The notes: a model not told the origin generated them from the letters alone. Shown: positions 21,714 through 31,374, numbered from the stretch's first letter. The stretch: 40,274 nt of DNA from Nemertoderma westbladi (GCA_032718475.1 JAUCBJ010007435.1:1-40274); one strand, 5' to 3'. Numbers and translations: made by a program.

Positions 21714-22248
21714 TAAGGCCCCCTTCACACGGAGCAACTTGTTTCTGCAACTTGTTTCTGAAACTTGTTGCTGGACCCCCTCACACACAGAAACAAGTTG
21801 CTGCAACTTGTTTCTGCAACTTGTTTCCGAAACTTGTTTCAGCAACTTGTTGCTGGACCCCCTCACACACAGAAACTTGTTGCTCAAGAAAATAACAATT
21901 ATTTCAAAACAAATAGCTAACATTTCCAGTCATTTATATATAATATCAAATCACTCAATTTATCGAATATTAGCTCTAATCTAAAAATTGGATTTAAAAA
22001 AGGTTTTTTAAAAAGTTGCTGGGAATATAACTTCCAGCAACCTGTTGCTGGACTCCCTCACACACAGAAATAAGTTTCGGAAACAAGTTGCAGAAACTTG
22101 TTGCTAGAGTCCTCACACACAGAAACAAGTTTCGGAAACAAGTTGCAGCAACAAGTTTCTGTGTGTGAGGGGGTCCAGCAACAAGTTTCAGAAACAAGTT
22201 GCAGAAACAAGTTGCAGAAACAAGTTGCTCCGTGTGAGGGGGGCCTTA
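21714..22248. mobile_element. Foldback / MITE element with long terminal inverted repeats
   Basis: Begins TAAGGCCCCCTTCACACGG and ends with the inverse, CCGTGTGAGGGGGGCCTTA. The arms of about 80-90 bp match nearly base for base. Both consist of shuffled CAACTTGTTTCTG / CAGAAACAAGTTG modules punctuated by GTTGCTGGACCCCCTCACAC. The middle (about 21885-22015) is AT-rich. There is no coding capacity. The ends with flanking TAA/TTA are compatible with a PIF/Harbinger-type non-autonomous element, though the superfamily is uncertain. A degraded relative may lie at 26390-26580. Confidence 0.8.
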
Positions 22249-22359
22249 GTGTATATAGGTACAAATTTAGGTAGCTAGAATTTTTTTTAAAGATAGTTTT
22301 TTATACCTTTTTGATTGTTATTAATTACTCAGAAAACATTTATATGAATTTTATCTATA

Positions 22360-22414
22360 CAGTCTACAACACGTTCGTGGGGCCTTCGCGCAGGACGAGG
22401 CTCAGTCTACAACA
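22360..22414. mobile_element. Short insertion bounded by 12-bp direct repeats
   Basis: CAGTCTACAACA occurs at 22360-22371 and again at 22403-22414. Between them lies CGTTCGTGGGGCCTTCGCGC plus a few bases, which matches one end of the inverted-repeat element at 33971-34592 and the repeat at 30254. It may be a terminal relic with target-site duplication, or a local 43-bp duplication. Confidence 0.5.
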
Positions 22415-22761
22415 ATTCTTACATATCAAAATGGATATGCATGCAGTTCGGATGTTAATGCTAACATTGTGTGAATAAAGTGTCGTTAATGACTATTACT
22501 GCATCTATTATAACAAAACACATTCAAGCTAGTAATAGAAAAAACACTAGCCATAATAACATTATAATTATATCATGCCGACGATATTCTAGAGTAGATT
22601 CTAGTAGGAAACATTTATGGAAATTGAATTTTAAAATAATACTGGTTTAAGTCCCCAAGGTGTAATGTCATATATATAATGCAATTATTTACTGTACGTA
22701 CATGACTCACACCATATAATTATCGGCTATAAATAATAAGTTATATCTCTATTTTTTTAAT
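22415..22761. other. AT-rich downstream flank of beta-tubulin
   Basis: No gene is recognised. It contains GATATTCTAGAGTAGATTC near 22575, related to the TTCTAGAA words, and CCCCAAGGTGTAATG near 22655, a weak match to the dispersed CCCAAGGTGTA repeat. I see no AATAAA on the minus strand at a convincing distance from the tubulin stop. Confidence 0.35.
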
Positions 22762-22842
22762 GGAAGTTACTGTGGCTGCGGAAGTTACTGTGGGTGCGGA
22801 AGTTACTGTGGCTGCGGAAGTTACTGTGGCTGCGGAAGTTAC
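22762..22842. repeat. 18-bp minisatellite starting at the beta-tubulin stop codon
   Basis: Four full units plus a partial one of GGAAGTTACTGTGGCTGC (one unit has GGGTGC). On the minus strand the first partial motif GTAACTTCC contains the tubulin stop TAA (22841-22839). Because 18 is six codons, every further unit repeats TAA in the same frame, giving a series of in-frame stops. Confidence 0.93.
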
Positions 22843-24218
22843 TTATTGGAAGTCTCTTGAGTCTCTTCGTTATCACTTGCTTCGGCTGAATCATCTAGTA
22901 AATACTCAACGTAATAAGCATCTTCTGACTCCTCCGCCTCCTGGTACGTCTGGTATTCGCTGACTAGATCGTGAATGTTCGACTCCGCTGACCTAAACTC
23001 CCCCTCATCCATCCCCTCCCCGGTGTACCAATGCAGGAAAGCCTTGCGTCGAAACATCGCAGAAAACTGCTCGACAACGCGTTTAAACAGCTCCTGAATA
23101 GCTGTGGTATTGGCGATAACTGTTGAGGACATATCCAAACCTTTAGGGGCGATATCGCAACAAGCTGTCTTAACGTTGTTAGGAATCCAAGTAACAAAAT
23201 AATCAGGGCTTCTAACCTGAACGCCCAACATCTGTTCGTCAACTTCTTTCATTGATACGCATCCTCTGAACACTGCCGCCACGGTTAGGTACTTTCCCCG
23301 TCTCGGGTCTGCCGCAGCCATAATGTTCCTAGCATCGAACATCTGCTGCGTCAATTCAGCGACAGTTAGATTCACATAGGACTGAGTGCCACGGGCCAAG
23401 ATAGGGGCGAATCCCGGAATAAAGAAGTGTAATCGAGGGAATGGAACCATGTTCACTGCGAGTTTACGCAGATCCGCATTGAGTTGCCCGGGAAATCGGA
23501 AACAAGTAGTGATTCCCGACATCGTCATGGAAATTAGATTGTTTAGGTCGCTGTAGGTCGGAGTAGCGAGTCGCAGTGTTCGGTTGCATATTTCATAGAG
23601 GGCCTCGTTGTCGATGCAGTGCGACTCATCCGTGGTCTCAATTAGATCCGATATAGACAGAGTTGCGTTGTACGGCTCCACAACAGTGTCCGATACTTTG
23701 GGACTCGGAATCACCGAATAGGTATTGATTATCCGGTCAGGATACTCATCTCTCAGTGTGATTAACATGAGAGTTCCCAGCCCCGCCCCGGTCCCTCCCC
23801 CCACCGAATGGACGAGTTGTAATCCTTGCAAACAGTCGCAGTATTCAGCTTCCTTGCGCACCACGTCCATCACGTCTGGCAGCAGTTCAGCACCCTCAGT
23901 GTAGTGACCTTTGGCCCAATTGTTTCCCGCTCCGTTCTGCCCGTACACGAAGTTACTAGGTTTGAACAACTTTCCGTACGATGAACCTTGGATGGCATTC
24001 ATCGTTCCGGGTTCTAGGTCCACTAGAATAGCTCGAGGTACGTATTTTTTCCCGGGAGCTTCATTGTAGTAAACGTTAATGCGTTCTAACTGTAGAGGAC
24101 TCTCGCCTATGTACTTTCCCTTTTTATCGATACCGTGTTCTTCGCTCACTACCTCCCAAAAATTCCGGCCTATTTGATTCCCACACTGACCAACTTGCAT
24201 GTGAATAATCTCCCTCAT
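22839..24218 (-). CDS. TUBB: Divergent beta-tubulin, intronless
   Basis: A complete 459-codon frame starting MREI, the beta-tubulin N terminus used for cotranslational autoregulation. The GTP-binding signature GGGTGAGLG is at 140-148. [21 protein letters not shown] supplies the beta-type Lys near position 252, and the frame includes [20 protein letters not shown]. Beta-tubulin binds exchangeable GTP and pairs with alpha-tubulin in microtubules. It is clearly divergent: IIHMQVG for the usual IVHIQAG, an altered M-loop ([14 protein letters not shown]), and a tail from about 430 that is longer and less acidic than usual, with Tyr, Ser and Thr and a terminal Lys. It lacks the EGEF axonemal motif. 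Most family cores are intact, so it looks functional. An absent intron plus divergence suggests a specialised (for example germline) isotype or an old retrocopy. Confidence 0.96.
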   Translation of the reverse strand: MREIIHMQVGQCGNQIGRNFWEVVSEEHGIDKKGKYIGESPLQLERINVYYNEAPGKKYVPRAILVDLEPGTMNAIQGSSYGKLFKPSNFVYGQNGAGNNWAKGHYTEGAELLPDVMDVVRKEAEYCDCLQGLQLVHSVGGGTGAGLGTLMLITLRDEYPDRIINTYSVIPSPKVSDTVVEPYNATLSISDLIETTDESHCIDNEALYEICNRTLRLATPTYSDLNNLISMTMSGITTCFRFPGQLNADLRKLAVNMVPFPRLHFFIPGFAPILARGTQSYVNLTVAELTQQMFDARNIMAAADPRRGKYLTVAAVFRGCVSMKEVDEQMLGVQVRSPDYFVTWIPNNVKTACCDIAPKGLDMSSTVIANTTAIQELFKRVVEQFSAMFRRKAFLHWYTGEGMDEGEFRSAESNIHDLVSEYQTYQEAEESEDAYYVEYLLDDSAEASDNEETQETSNK

Positions 24219-24297
24219 TTTGACAATATTTTTTAGAATTCCAAGAAATTCTCAGACAGTCTGAAAAATCTCGGCGTAAAAGCTCATGGGCATATTC

Positions 24298-24304
24298 TTT
24301 TATA
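24298..24304 (-). promoter_or_regulatory. TATA box of the beta-tubulin gene
   Basis: TATAAAA on the minus strand, within ATCCTATAAAAG, about 80 bp upstream of the tubulin ATG. A start of transcription about 30 bp downstream would leave a leader of roughly 50 bases. Its placement is as expected for a single-exon gene with its own promoter. Confidence 0.6.
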
Positions 24305-26389
24305 GGATAAACTTGAATTTTTTTAGAGGGTTGCATGGTTATTTATTCAATAGACCCCTACTGGAATATCTATGAACGTATGTAAGCTACATAAATAAAA
24401 CAACTACCTACGATTACTAAAAGTAAACTAATTAATTCTAGAATCGCGCTTGCACTAGTAGTTATGGATAATCCCCACTGTTACATAATGGAACCTGGTA
24501 GTATTGGAATTAATACTCAAGGTACAACATTACTTTTCTTTTTTAATTTGGAATGTTATATTCTAGAAGGCCATATTTTGAATACTTAAATGAAGTGTCC
24601 ACTTAATGTTGAGGGACATTTGAGTATCTCGCCCTACGAATATAAAATGTATGTTGCTAAGGATGTATCCGTTATCATTTCAGCCAATTTATTTATCCAC
24701 TAAATTGAACGTAGTCAATAAATATTAAATATGGACCAATATAATCGCTTTTAGCAATATATATACTGTATATATATAGAAATTATTTTTTTTACTTTTA
24801 TATCAATTAAATATAACTATTTCTATAAATTAAATTACAATACATAAATTATTAGGATACAAGAGTGACAAATATATACAATATAATTAATCTCCGGAAA
24901 TTGTTAAATACTGTATTACGAGCAGGCAAACTAAAATATTACCAACTCAAATGGTATTACTATTAATAAATTACTATTGATATAACTTTATAAATAATAA
25001 TAAATTTCACATTGCAAAACATGCCATAATTTGCTACCATATATCTAACAACAACAGAACATGGTACTTAAAATATTTATAACAGAACTGACCCTGTGGC
25101 CCCAAAGGAAATGGACACCTTCCTATTTCCTAATGCTTAGAATTACAATAATTGTTGCAAGTCACTTTTTTTGTCAAGTTCGTTAAGAAGTTTGACAAAA
25201 AAAAGAACACTTTCTAATGCTCGAATTAAATTCCAAAGTAAATTCCATGACATTAATAATAATATTTAATTTAAATAGTTAGCGCTGATGGTATCCACAG
25301 GTTATATTCTAGAATATTTTAATATATCATGTATATCATGAATATATTATGTATTCTATCGATTCCAAGAAAAAATTGCTGTGAAAAAACAATAAAACAC
25401 TTTTTCAAATCATAATAAATAAATTGAAAACCAAAATACCACTTCTGAGTCACGAAACTAAAACATCGAAAACTCGTTGCTTCTAATATTTTACTGAATA
25501 ATAAAATATAAATAATCAATTTTATTATGTGAAAAACTTTTGTGATTGTGCAACTAATAGGTGCGAGATTCAACACATTTATTTATATCAATGATAAGTT
25601 TATTATTACGTCTCTAATTCTAATTGATTACATTAATATTGATTGTCTTTATGCAGATTGGCCCAGGACGCAGGTCCAATGTCCCCAACGTCTGAGATAT
25701 CGTATAAAAATAACTGAGATCTAAATAAAATGCGTTACCACATGTAGTGGCTAATTGAATCGCAATTAACTACAAAAAATAAACTATAATCCAAAACAAC
25801 CAGAATAAAACAGAAACTTTTGAATTGAACCAAAAATTAACCAAAAAATCCTGAAGGTATAATTAAATTTGCCAGAGTAGACCTATAATTATACTAATTA
25901 TATTACGACATAGTCGCGGAAATAAATAATGTTATTTGAGAAGGAGTTTAAAAAAATGTATCGTTAGTGCTTATGCAATTTTTGCCTCAATTCAACTTTA
26001 AATAATTTTACAGTTACAACTAACTTACGTAATCTGCAAACGTAATATGTTCCCGCCTCAATTGAACGTCACATAACCTCAGCCCACTCCACCGAGAATA
26101 AAACTGTTGGTAATTTTAGCAGGCAGGCCTACCCATGAGAAATATTTAACTCCTTATCAATTATTCCTCATGGCAAAAGTGGGATGTGGCACAGCACCGG
26201 CATCTCTGTGAATCCACCGTCACTATCCCCTAAAACTGATTAAAATTTAAAAAACCCACGACACTTCTCTAGAGGCGTCCCTGCTCTTTTCTCAACTATC
26301 ATTACATTTATAGGTAATTCAGTAAACAAAACATCCTAATAATGTATGTAATATTAAATAAATAACAATTTGAGCTTCAAAAACTGATG
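24305..26389. other. AT-rich intergenic DNA
   Basis: About 2 kb with only short ORFs and no recognised family on either strand. It contains three TTCTAGAA sites (24436, 24561, 25307) and alternating AT tracts (around 24760-24780). GC rises slightly at 26040-26290 without recognisable content. Confidence 0.45.
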
Positions 26390-26580
26390 CCACCTTCACA
26401 CGAGTTACTTTTATTGCGAAATTTAATTAGATAAGGCCCCCTCACGTACAAGACCAACTTTTGTCCAGCAGCCTACATATTTCTAAGTAATTCAGAAAAT
26501 ACAATTTGCCGCAACAGAAGTTGCTTGTTGAGAATGAACAATTACTTGTTTTAGGGGAAAAAAAGTTGCTCGAATGACGC
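26390..26580. mobile_element. Possible degraded relative of the foldback element
   Basis: CACCTTCACACGAGTTACTT, then AAGGCCCCCTCACGTAC (26433-26449), and further on GCCGCAACAGAAGTTGCTTG and AAAAGTTGCTCGAATGACG. The order and words recall the ends and GTTGCT modules of the element at 21714-22248, but the inverted symmetry is lost. Confidence 0.4.
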
Positions 26581-27800
26581 AGTACGGTACGGTAGGTAGG
26601 CCTACACAGTATACAGAATTCAAACATTTATGAATTACCGGTACTATTCTACTGTAGGTCAAAAAAATTAACGTATTAAATTTAAATTTAGCTTCAGACA
26701 TTTCTTTTGTGGGTAGGATTCATTGTAAGATTTACAACCCACAATATTGTAAGAAGGTATCAACCACTAGAATGTAACTCACCAAAACATAAAAACATAC
26801 ATAATTTTTCTAAAAATATATATTTCACACGCAAATGTGCTAGCTCTCATCATAATGTGTGACCGTTTGTGTGTTGGTGTGAATAAATGACAATTACCAT
26901 TATCAATATTAAATTATTAACTAAACTCCACGAATAACTTGAATAAATCGTTATCGATATTATTAACTATCACCGTGTGTATTTCTCGATCCAGTAGTTT
27001 TTCAGTTGTGTCTCTCTATTTGTGGATCAGCGATAGTTCATTTTCGCTCATTTACTTACAACCCCTAAAATATTAACTTTTGCGAACCAATCAACTTCAC
27101 GATATAATTACTTTATTTATAAGTGGTACAAACGTGAGATATAGTTGAGTATTTGGCCAAAACAACGTTTTGCTATGCAGAGAAATATGATACAGTAAAG
27201 TTAATCTTTATATTTTTTAGATAGAGGCCTACTTCTTACCAGTATTGATTGGGAAAATAAAATTAATCATAATAATTGTTTAGAATCACAAATATAGAAT
27301 ATTATTTTTTTGTTAGAGGTTGCCAATTCGGAAAGTGAACTATACGCTGTGCCATCAAACATCTTAAAAAAAGTTTACTGCAGCAATTAATGTCCCTTAA
27401 ATTTTACATACCGCATCTTAATTTCGTTAAAAATTATATATGCGGATTGTCCTACAATTACAATTGTAACAATATAATATAAATATATCCAATGCAGATA
27501 TTGCAGTATAAACTACATAGTACATAGGTATGGTAGGTCTATCTATTATACAATAAATAAACAAATAAATAATATTAAATATGAAATACAATTTCACAAG
27601 ACCATGACCCACTATAATAAGACCTTATAAGGTGCAGCAGGCTAACTAAATTAGTGGCATACTTCTTATTTTTTTTATCATTGTGATATTTTACAGTAAT
27701 TATATTTATAAAGAAATTCTTGTACGGCCTATGTTAATATGGTTGGTTAGTTGGATATTATGGGTAATTTAATTCAAATTTATTAAATTGTATTTAAATA
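26581..27800. other. AT-rich DNA, no gene seen
   Basis: Only short ORFs. It carries ACCGGTAC/GTACGGTAC words and GTAGGCCTAC near 26580-26610, then plain AT-rich sequence. Confidence 0.4.
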
Positions 27801-27817
27801 ATTATTGTTATCATGTT

Positions 27818-27831
27818 GTTGCCATGGTAAC
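27818..27831. promoter_or_regulatory. Perfect palindromic RFX X-box
   Basis: GTTGCCATGGTAAC fits the RFX consensus GTNRCC-N(0-3)-RGYAAC with both half sites perfect. X-boxes of this form mark promoters of ciliary genes in animals. No recognised gene starts immediately beside it. An unrecognised minus-strand ORF (28112-27852) ends next to it, so the target gene, if any, is unknown. Confidence 0.4.
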
Positions 27832-27851
27832 GGATGGCAGATTTCAAATAA

Positions 27852-28112
27852 TTATGTTTCAAATTGTTTCAAATTGGCGACAGTTAGTTGTCGCCAATGG
27901 GGTTCAAACGAAATATTTAAAAATTTTGAAAATTGTTTAATGAGGGTGTATGTAGGAAAGGGTGTAATAGTTATTTGCTCGGGTACGAGAAGAAAATACT
28001 CCTTGGTCCGATCTAATATATTTTTCTTGGTCCTTTGGAGGTAAAATCTACGTAATTTATCTTTGATACGCAAATGGTTTATATTTCCATGAACCTTATC
28101 CATCATATTCAT
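27852..28112 (-). CDS. Unrecognised 86-codon ORF, uncertain
   Basis: Starts MNMMDKVHGNINHLRIKDKL and continues with a basic stretch, RRFYLQRTKKNILDRTKEYF. It ends in HWRQLTVANLKQFET, whose DNA is a perfect hairpin (27873-27898). The codon content is coherent for AT-rich DNA, but I recognise no domain and see no splice partner. It could be a first exon or a chance frame. Confidence 0.2.
   Translation of the reverse strand: MNMMDKVHGNINHLRIKDKLRRFYLQRTKKNILDRTKEYFLLVPEQITITPFPTYTLIKQFSKFLNISFEPHWRQLTVANLKQFET
27873..27898. other. Perfect 10-bp stem hairpin
   Basis: ATTGGCGACA, a six-base loop GTTAGT, then TGTCGCCAAT. It is the only long GC-containing perfect stem in an AT-rich neighbourhood and lies 42 bp from the X-box. 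Function unknown. Confidence 0.5.
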
Positions 28113-29235
28113 CTAACCATATAGTAAAACTAAATATAATAGACTATATTAACTCTACCCATATCATTTCTTCATAAAATATAATAAAAATTAATTAAAA
28201 ATAAATTTAATTATATTTCGTAAAATATAATTAAAACAGCGCAGTTGTAAAAAAAGAAAAAGTTGGCCAACAAAATTGGTTTACTTTCTATTTAAAAAGG
28301 TAGCAGGGTAAGTATTGTGCAAATGAAATTTGAGATGTAAAATAGTTGTTTTAATATTTTCCCCTACTGTATGTCAACTTATCAGCGTCCTTGTGATGAT
28401 GGAATCGCTGCAAAGTAAGCAATAACAATAAACTCCCAGAACGGGTCGTGTGTAAAACTTATCCATTGTTCTAACTTGGATGAACCATTGTATGCTAAGT
28501 GTAAGATTGTTTACCATGCGATTGGTTTAGTAGGCCTACCTTAAATTGATTGCCTACATTTTTATGAATTACATAAATTTTACTAAACATTACAATATTT
28601 AGGTAATTAATTAAATGTTTACAACCCCGACATAATGTCACAAAATGTCGTATATCTTTCTATGAAAGGGCATTCAGTGTTAAATACCCTAATAATTGTT
28701 TATTTATGAAAACTTCCCTCGCTGCGCTCGCTAGGTAGGCTTCACACGATGATGTAAATAACAATTATAACAGATTGCAGCCGTTGGTTGCAGCTGTTGG
28801 TTGTAGATGTATTTTAAAATCCATTTAATTTTTGGTATAAATTCATATAGTTTGCACGAATTAGATTATCCTTTACAAGAATGGCGGATTCCCATTTGGT
28901 CGAATAAACAAAATGCATTTAAATAAAGGTTGGAAATTTGAGGAAAATTATTAACAAATAAATAATATACGGATAGATGATTAAACTATAATTAATTATT
29001 CTGGTGCAAATTAATTACTAAAGTGTCTATACGGATATATTGCTGGTTCTAATCGTCACTAAAATACTGTGTGATTTCACACGAAAAATATGAAATAATA
29101 TATACCGGAATATAAAACAAGGTATTATTAAACAAAACTAAATACCATTCACACAATAGGTATATTGCAACAGTAAAAATGCAGAATATTAATGACAAAA
29201 AAACTTAAAACAGTGTTTTTATTTGGAGAAGCATT
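28113..29235. other. AT-rich DNA, no gene seen
   Basis: Short ORFs only. Around 28710-28800 the words CTTCCCTCGCTGCGCTCGCT and a doubled GTTGGTTG(C/T)AG motif occur, without recognisable context. Confidence 0.4.
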
Positions 29236-29247
29236 TTTTTGTTTCAG

Positions 29248-29765
29248 CTCTACTCAATACAACGACCAAATAATGTTAATTGGATTTACATTCAATAAAA
29301 TTTCCTGTGAGGATCTTTGCCTGGGTTACAATGAGGATGGGCCGGTTTAACTGCACACTATGGTGCAATGAACCACTGGTGGAACAGGGTATCACCCTAC
29401 AGAAGCAATATCTAATATTTTCCGGATTATGTTACGCAGTAATGAAAGTGGAAGAAATAGACCTGGCGGGTAGCCATCAGTCACATATGTTCGCAGAACT
29501 TAACAATGTTATGCAAGGAGATCCTGCAACTGCATGGCCTAATGGGCGTTGTTTCGAGAAGTGCCGATTATGGCTCCAGTGCATCTATGTACACGTGTAT
29601 ATCATAAGTATCATAGTTAACAGAGCACAATGTCTCCGATTGCACGCTTCTACGCAATACTACTGGCCAAATAAACTCAAACTTACTGATAATACAGTAA
29701 TTATCAATTCAAACAGAAATAAATACACATACAAAATGCTGTGTTTAAAAAAAAGTTGTCGATAA
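29248..29765 (+). CDS. Unrecognised ORF behind a good splice acceptor, uncertain
   Basis: A strong acceptor, TTTTTTTGTTTCAG, ends at 29247. From 29280 a frame of 161 codons contains KFPVRIFAWVTMRMGRF, NCTLWCNEPLVEQGITLQ and KVEEIDLAGSHQ. The first 30 codons after the acceptor read best in another frame (STQYNDQIMLIGFTFNK), which would imply a frameshift at about 29300. The PVRIFAWV...CTLW pattern is faintly like the N-terminal part of family 92 glycosyltransferases, but this is weak. It could be a degenerate exon or a pseudogene; no neighbouring exon was found. Confidence 0.25.
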
Positions 29766-29954
29766 ATTAATTAATACGATTAAAAAAAATAATACTTGTA
29801 ATGTAGTCGTAACATGCGGCCCATAGACTAACCGTATTCAATACTAAAAGTTTTTACTTGTAGCACCGACACTATACATCATTGTGAGTCTGCAAATCCC
29901 GACGTCTTGCAATTACCTGATTGACAGATGCTAAAATCCTCAAACCCATTCTCT

Positions 29955-30134
29955 TTACGGCTCTAAAAGGTTATGCCATCTCGTGATCACATTGCCTTTG
30001 CCTTCTAACATTTCATTCCAGTGATGTAATTCATCACTACTCGAGTTCTGTAACCCTAAACTAATCCATCCGATTAAGTCTTTCTTTATGGATATTGTCT
30101 TCTTTGCCTTTACTGATATCATTAATGTCACCGG
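29955..30134 (-). CDS. SYT14/16: Synaptotagmin-14/16-like, last exon (C2B end)
   Basis: Sixty codons after acceptor TTCATTTGTAG, phase 0: PVTLMISVKAKKTISIKKD, then LIGWISLGLQNSSSDELHHW, NEMLEGKGNVITRWHNLLEP and TAA at 29957-29955. In synaptotagmins 14 and 16 the matching segment has VTLxxSVYN, IGWxxLGLNSSGEEE, HWxEM and CRWHxLLE, so the family call is strong. The segment forms the last strands of the C2B domain and the C-terminal WHxL-type tail. These proteins are atypical, Ca2+-independent membrane-trafficking synaptotagmins. No tandem repeat follows this stop codon, unlike the other three genes. Confidence 0.93.
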   Translation of the reverse strand, partial: PVTLMISVKAKKTISIKKDLIGWISLGLQNSSSDELHHWNEMLEGKGNVITRWHNLLEP

Positions 30135-30253
30135 CTACAAATGAAGCAGAATGGGTTACATACAACATAAACATCACATGGTTTATTGAACGTACAGTAG
30201 TGTAGTAAGTTGTAATTTGAAGTGATATTCATGTTGTATGTACTGTAAGTAGA

Positions 30254-30560
30254 ACACGTTCGTGAGACCTTCGCGCACACGTAGGTCTATATGAACCTTT
30301 GCGTAGAGCTCAATTAGTGAACATAGTCATTCGCCCCCTAGCTGACGACAGATGAACTATAGAAGTCTGCCTGTGTTTAGAATTTCTAAACTTTATATAG
30401 ACTACATGTGTGTCAAGTTTTGGTTCTATTTCATCAGAGATTGGCCGACTTATTAGCGTTCAAAGTTTTCCATCGACGATGACAGACGAGTCCACTAATT
30501 ATACCCCTGTGTGCGGGTACACTAAGCCTCGTCTAGTCTTACGTGGGCCTTAAAAATGGG
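30254..30560. mobile_element. Dispersed repeat related to the element at 33971-34592
   Basis: Starts ACACGTTCGTGAGACCTTCG CGC, the same end sequence as near 34571-34592 (inverted there) and 22371. Further in, AAGTTTTGGTTCTATTTC and AGCGTTCAAAGTTTTCC align with the inverse of 34080-34130 (AAGTTTGGTTCAATTCC, GCGTTCAAACATTTACC). The far end is not clear. It lies in the last intron of the synaptotagmin-like gene. Confidence 0.6.
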
Positions 30561-30624
30561 AAGAGGGAAGATGCTGTATAATTAATGACTCATGTAAGGA
30601 AATAAGACTAGAACAATAATGGTA

Positions 30625-30785
30625 ATACAAACTTACCAGTAAGTTATTTTGGTGGTGGTGCTACACCAATGATACAAACTTACCAGTAAGTTATTTTGGT
30701 GGTGGTGCTACACCAATGATACAAACTTATCAGAAGTTATTTACGAGGAATACGAATGATATAAACTTACCTGAAAGTTATTGAC
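30625..30785. repeat. 47-bp tandem repeat copying a splice donor
   Basis: On the minus strand, AATAACTTTCAG|GTAAGTTTATATC marks the real exon end at 30771. The same text recurs three times downstream in the intron. One copy is damaged (AATAACTTCTGATAAGTTTG) and two are clean (AATAACTTACTGGTAAGTTTG), separated by GTAGCACCACCACCA. The spacing on the + strand is 40, 47 and 47 bp. Two copies retain a usable-looking CTG|GTAAGT donor. Confidence 0.85.
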
Positions 30786-30901
30786 TTGGAACACAAAGGT
30801 TTCCATGTAGGAGGGGTTGGGTTGATTCTTTCTGGAGGAGGTTTTGCTTTGAGCCAATCGGGTTCCGGTATCTGAGAGAAGGACTACTTTCACATAAGTT
30901 T
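30771..30901 (-). CDS. SYT14/16: Synaptotagmin-14/16-like, C2B exon
   Basis: Exon of 131 bp between acceptor TTCATTGCAG and donor CAG|gtaagt. The leading AA completes Glu with the G of the previous exon. It encodes TYVKVVLLSDTGTRLAQSKTS, then SRKNQPNPSYMETFVFQV and NNFQ. This is the heart of a C2 domain (YVKxxLL...KTS..R..NP.Y.ETFVF). The spacing and the QPNPxYxETFVFQV motif are those of the C2B domain of synaptotagmins 14 and 16. It ends in phase 0, matching the last exon. Downstream the intron repeats its donor site three times. Confidence 0.94.
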
Positions 30902-31104
30902 CTGCAATGAATAAGACAAATATCTCATAAGATATGATAGTGTTTGTGTTTAGGTATGTGAGTTGCACCTCAGGCTCACTTGAGATAAGTGCCTAAAAAT
31001 AACAGCCGTTTGTTATTTCTAATCAAAATAGCAACCGTTGGTATGCCATTTACCATTTACGTAACGTTACAGCTTTTTTTTCCTAACTTTTACAGCTGTC
31101 AGTA

Positions 31105-31215
31105 CCTAACCGGTGAAACTGTATGTATCTAACCGGTGTAGCTGTTTGTACCTAACTGGTGTAGCTTTCTCGCTAACAGTTACAGCTGTCGGTACCTACC
31201 CGGTGGAGCTGTCTG
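31105..31215. repeat. Degenerate short repeats at a splice donor
   Basis: GTACCTAACCGGTGAAACTGT, GTATCTAACCGGTGTAGCTGT, GTACCTAACTGGTGTAGCTTT and GTACCTACCCGGTGGAGCTGT occur in a row at roughly 24-55-bp intervals (about 31103, 31127, 31149, 31193). The last copy spans the exon end at 31200. This is a second splice donor with imperfect copies of itself in the intron. Each copy is read here on the + strand. Confidence 0.6.
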
Positions 31216-31374
31216 TAGGTCCTGTAGATTGGACCCCCTCTGTACCGCGACGCTCAACCGATTGGTTATCTCGCTGTAGCCCAGGCCCACCTGCAGCTGG
31301 GGAAGCCCGCCGTGCTGCAGCGACTGGAGACTCGAAGTCGAGGAAGTTTCCGAGGCCGTCGGTGAATCCGGTCT
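31200..31374 (-). CDS. SYT14/16: Synaptotagmin-14/16-like, linker and start of C2B
   Basis: Opens after TTTTCGTTTTCAG and ends CCACCGG|gtaggt, one base into a codon, as the next exon requires. It reads RPDSPTASETSSTSSLQSLQ, then HGGLPQLQVGLGYSEITNRL and SVAVQRGSNLQDLQTAPP. The Ser-rich linker with QSLxHG, followed by the first C2B strands (LPxLxVGLxYxxxTxRLSxxVxxGSN), matches synaptotagmin-14/16 closely. It is GC-rich compared with surrounding introns. The + strand downstream shows repeated ACCTAACYGGTG(A/T)A(A/G)CTGT motifs around the donor (31105-31215). Confidence 0.93.

Noticed and set aside
24124-24336. N-terminal extension of beta-tubulin from an upstream ATG
   Set aside because: The frame upstream differs from the tubulin frame. 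MREI is the canonical start, and the TATA box at 24298-24304 lies inside that ORF.
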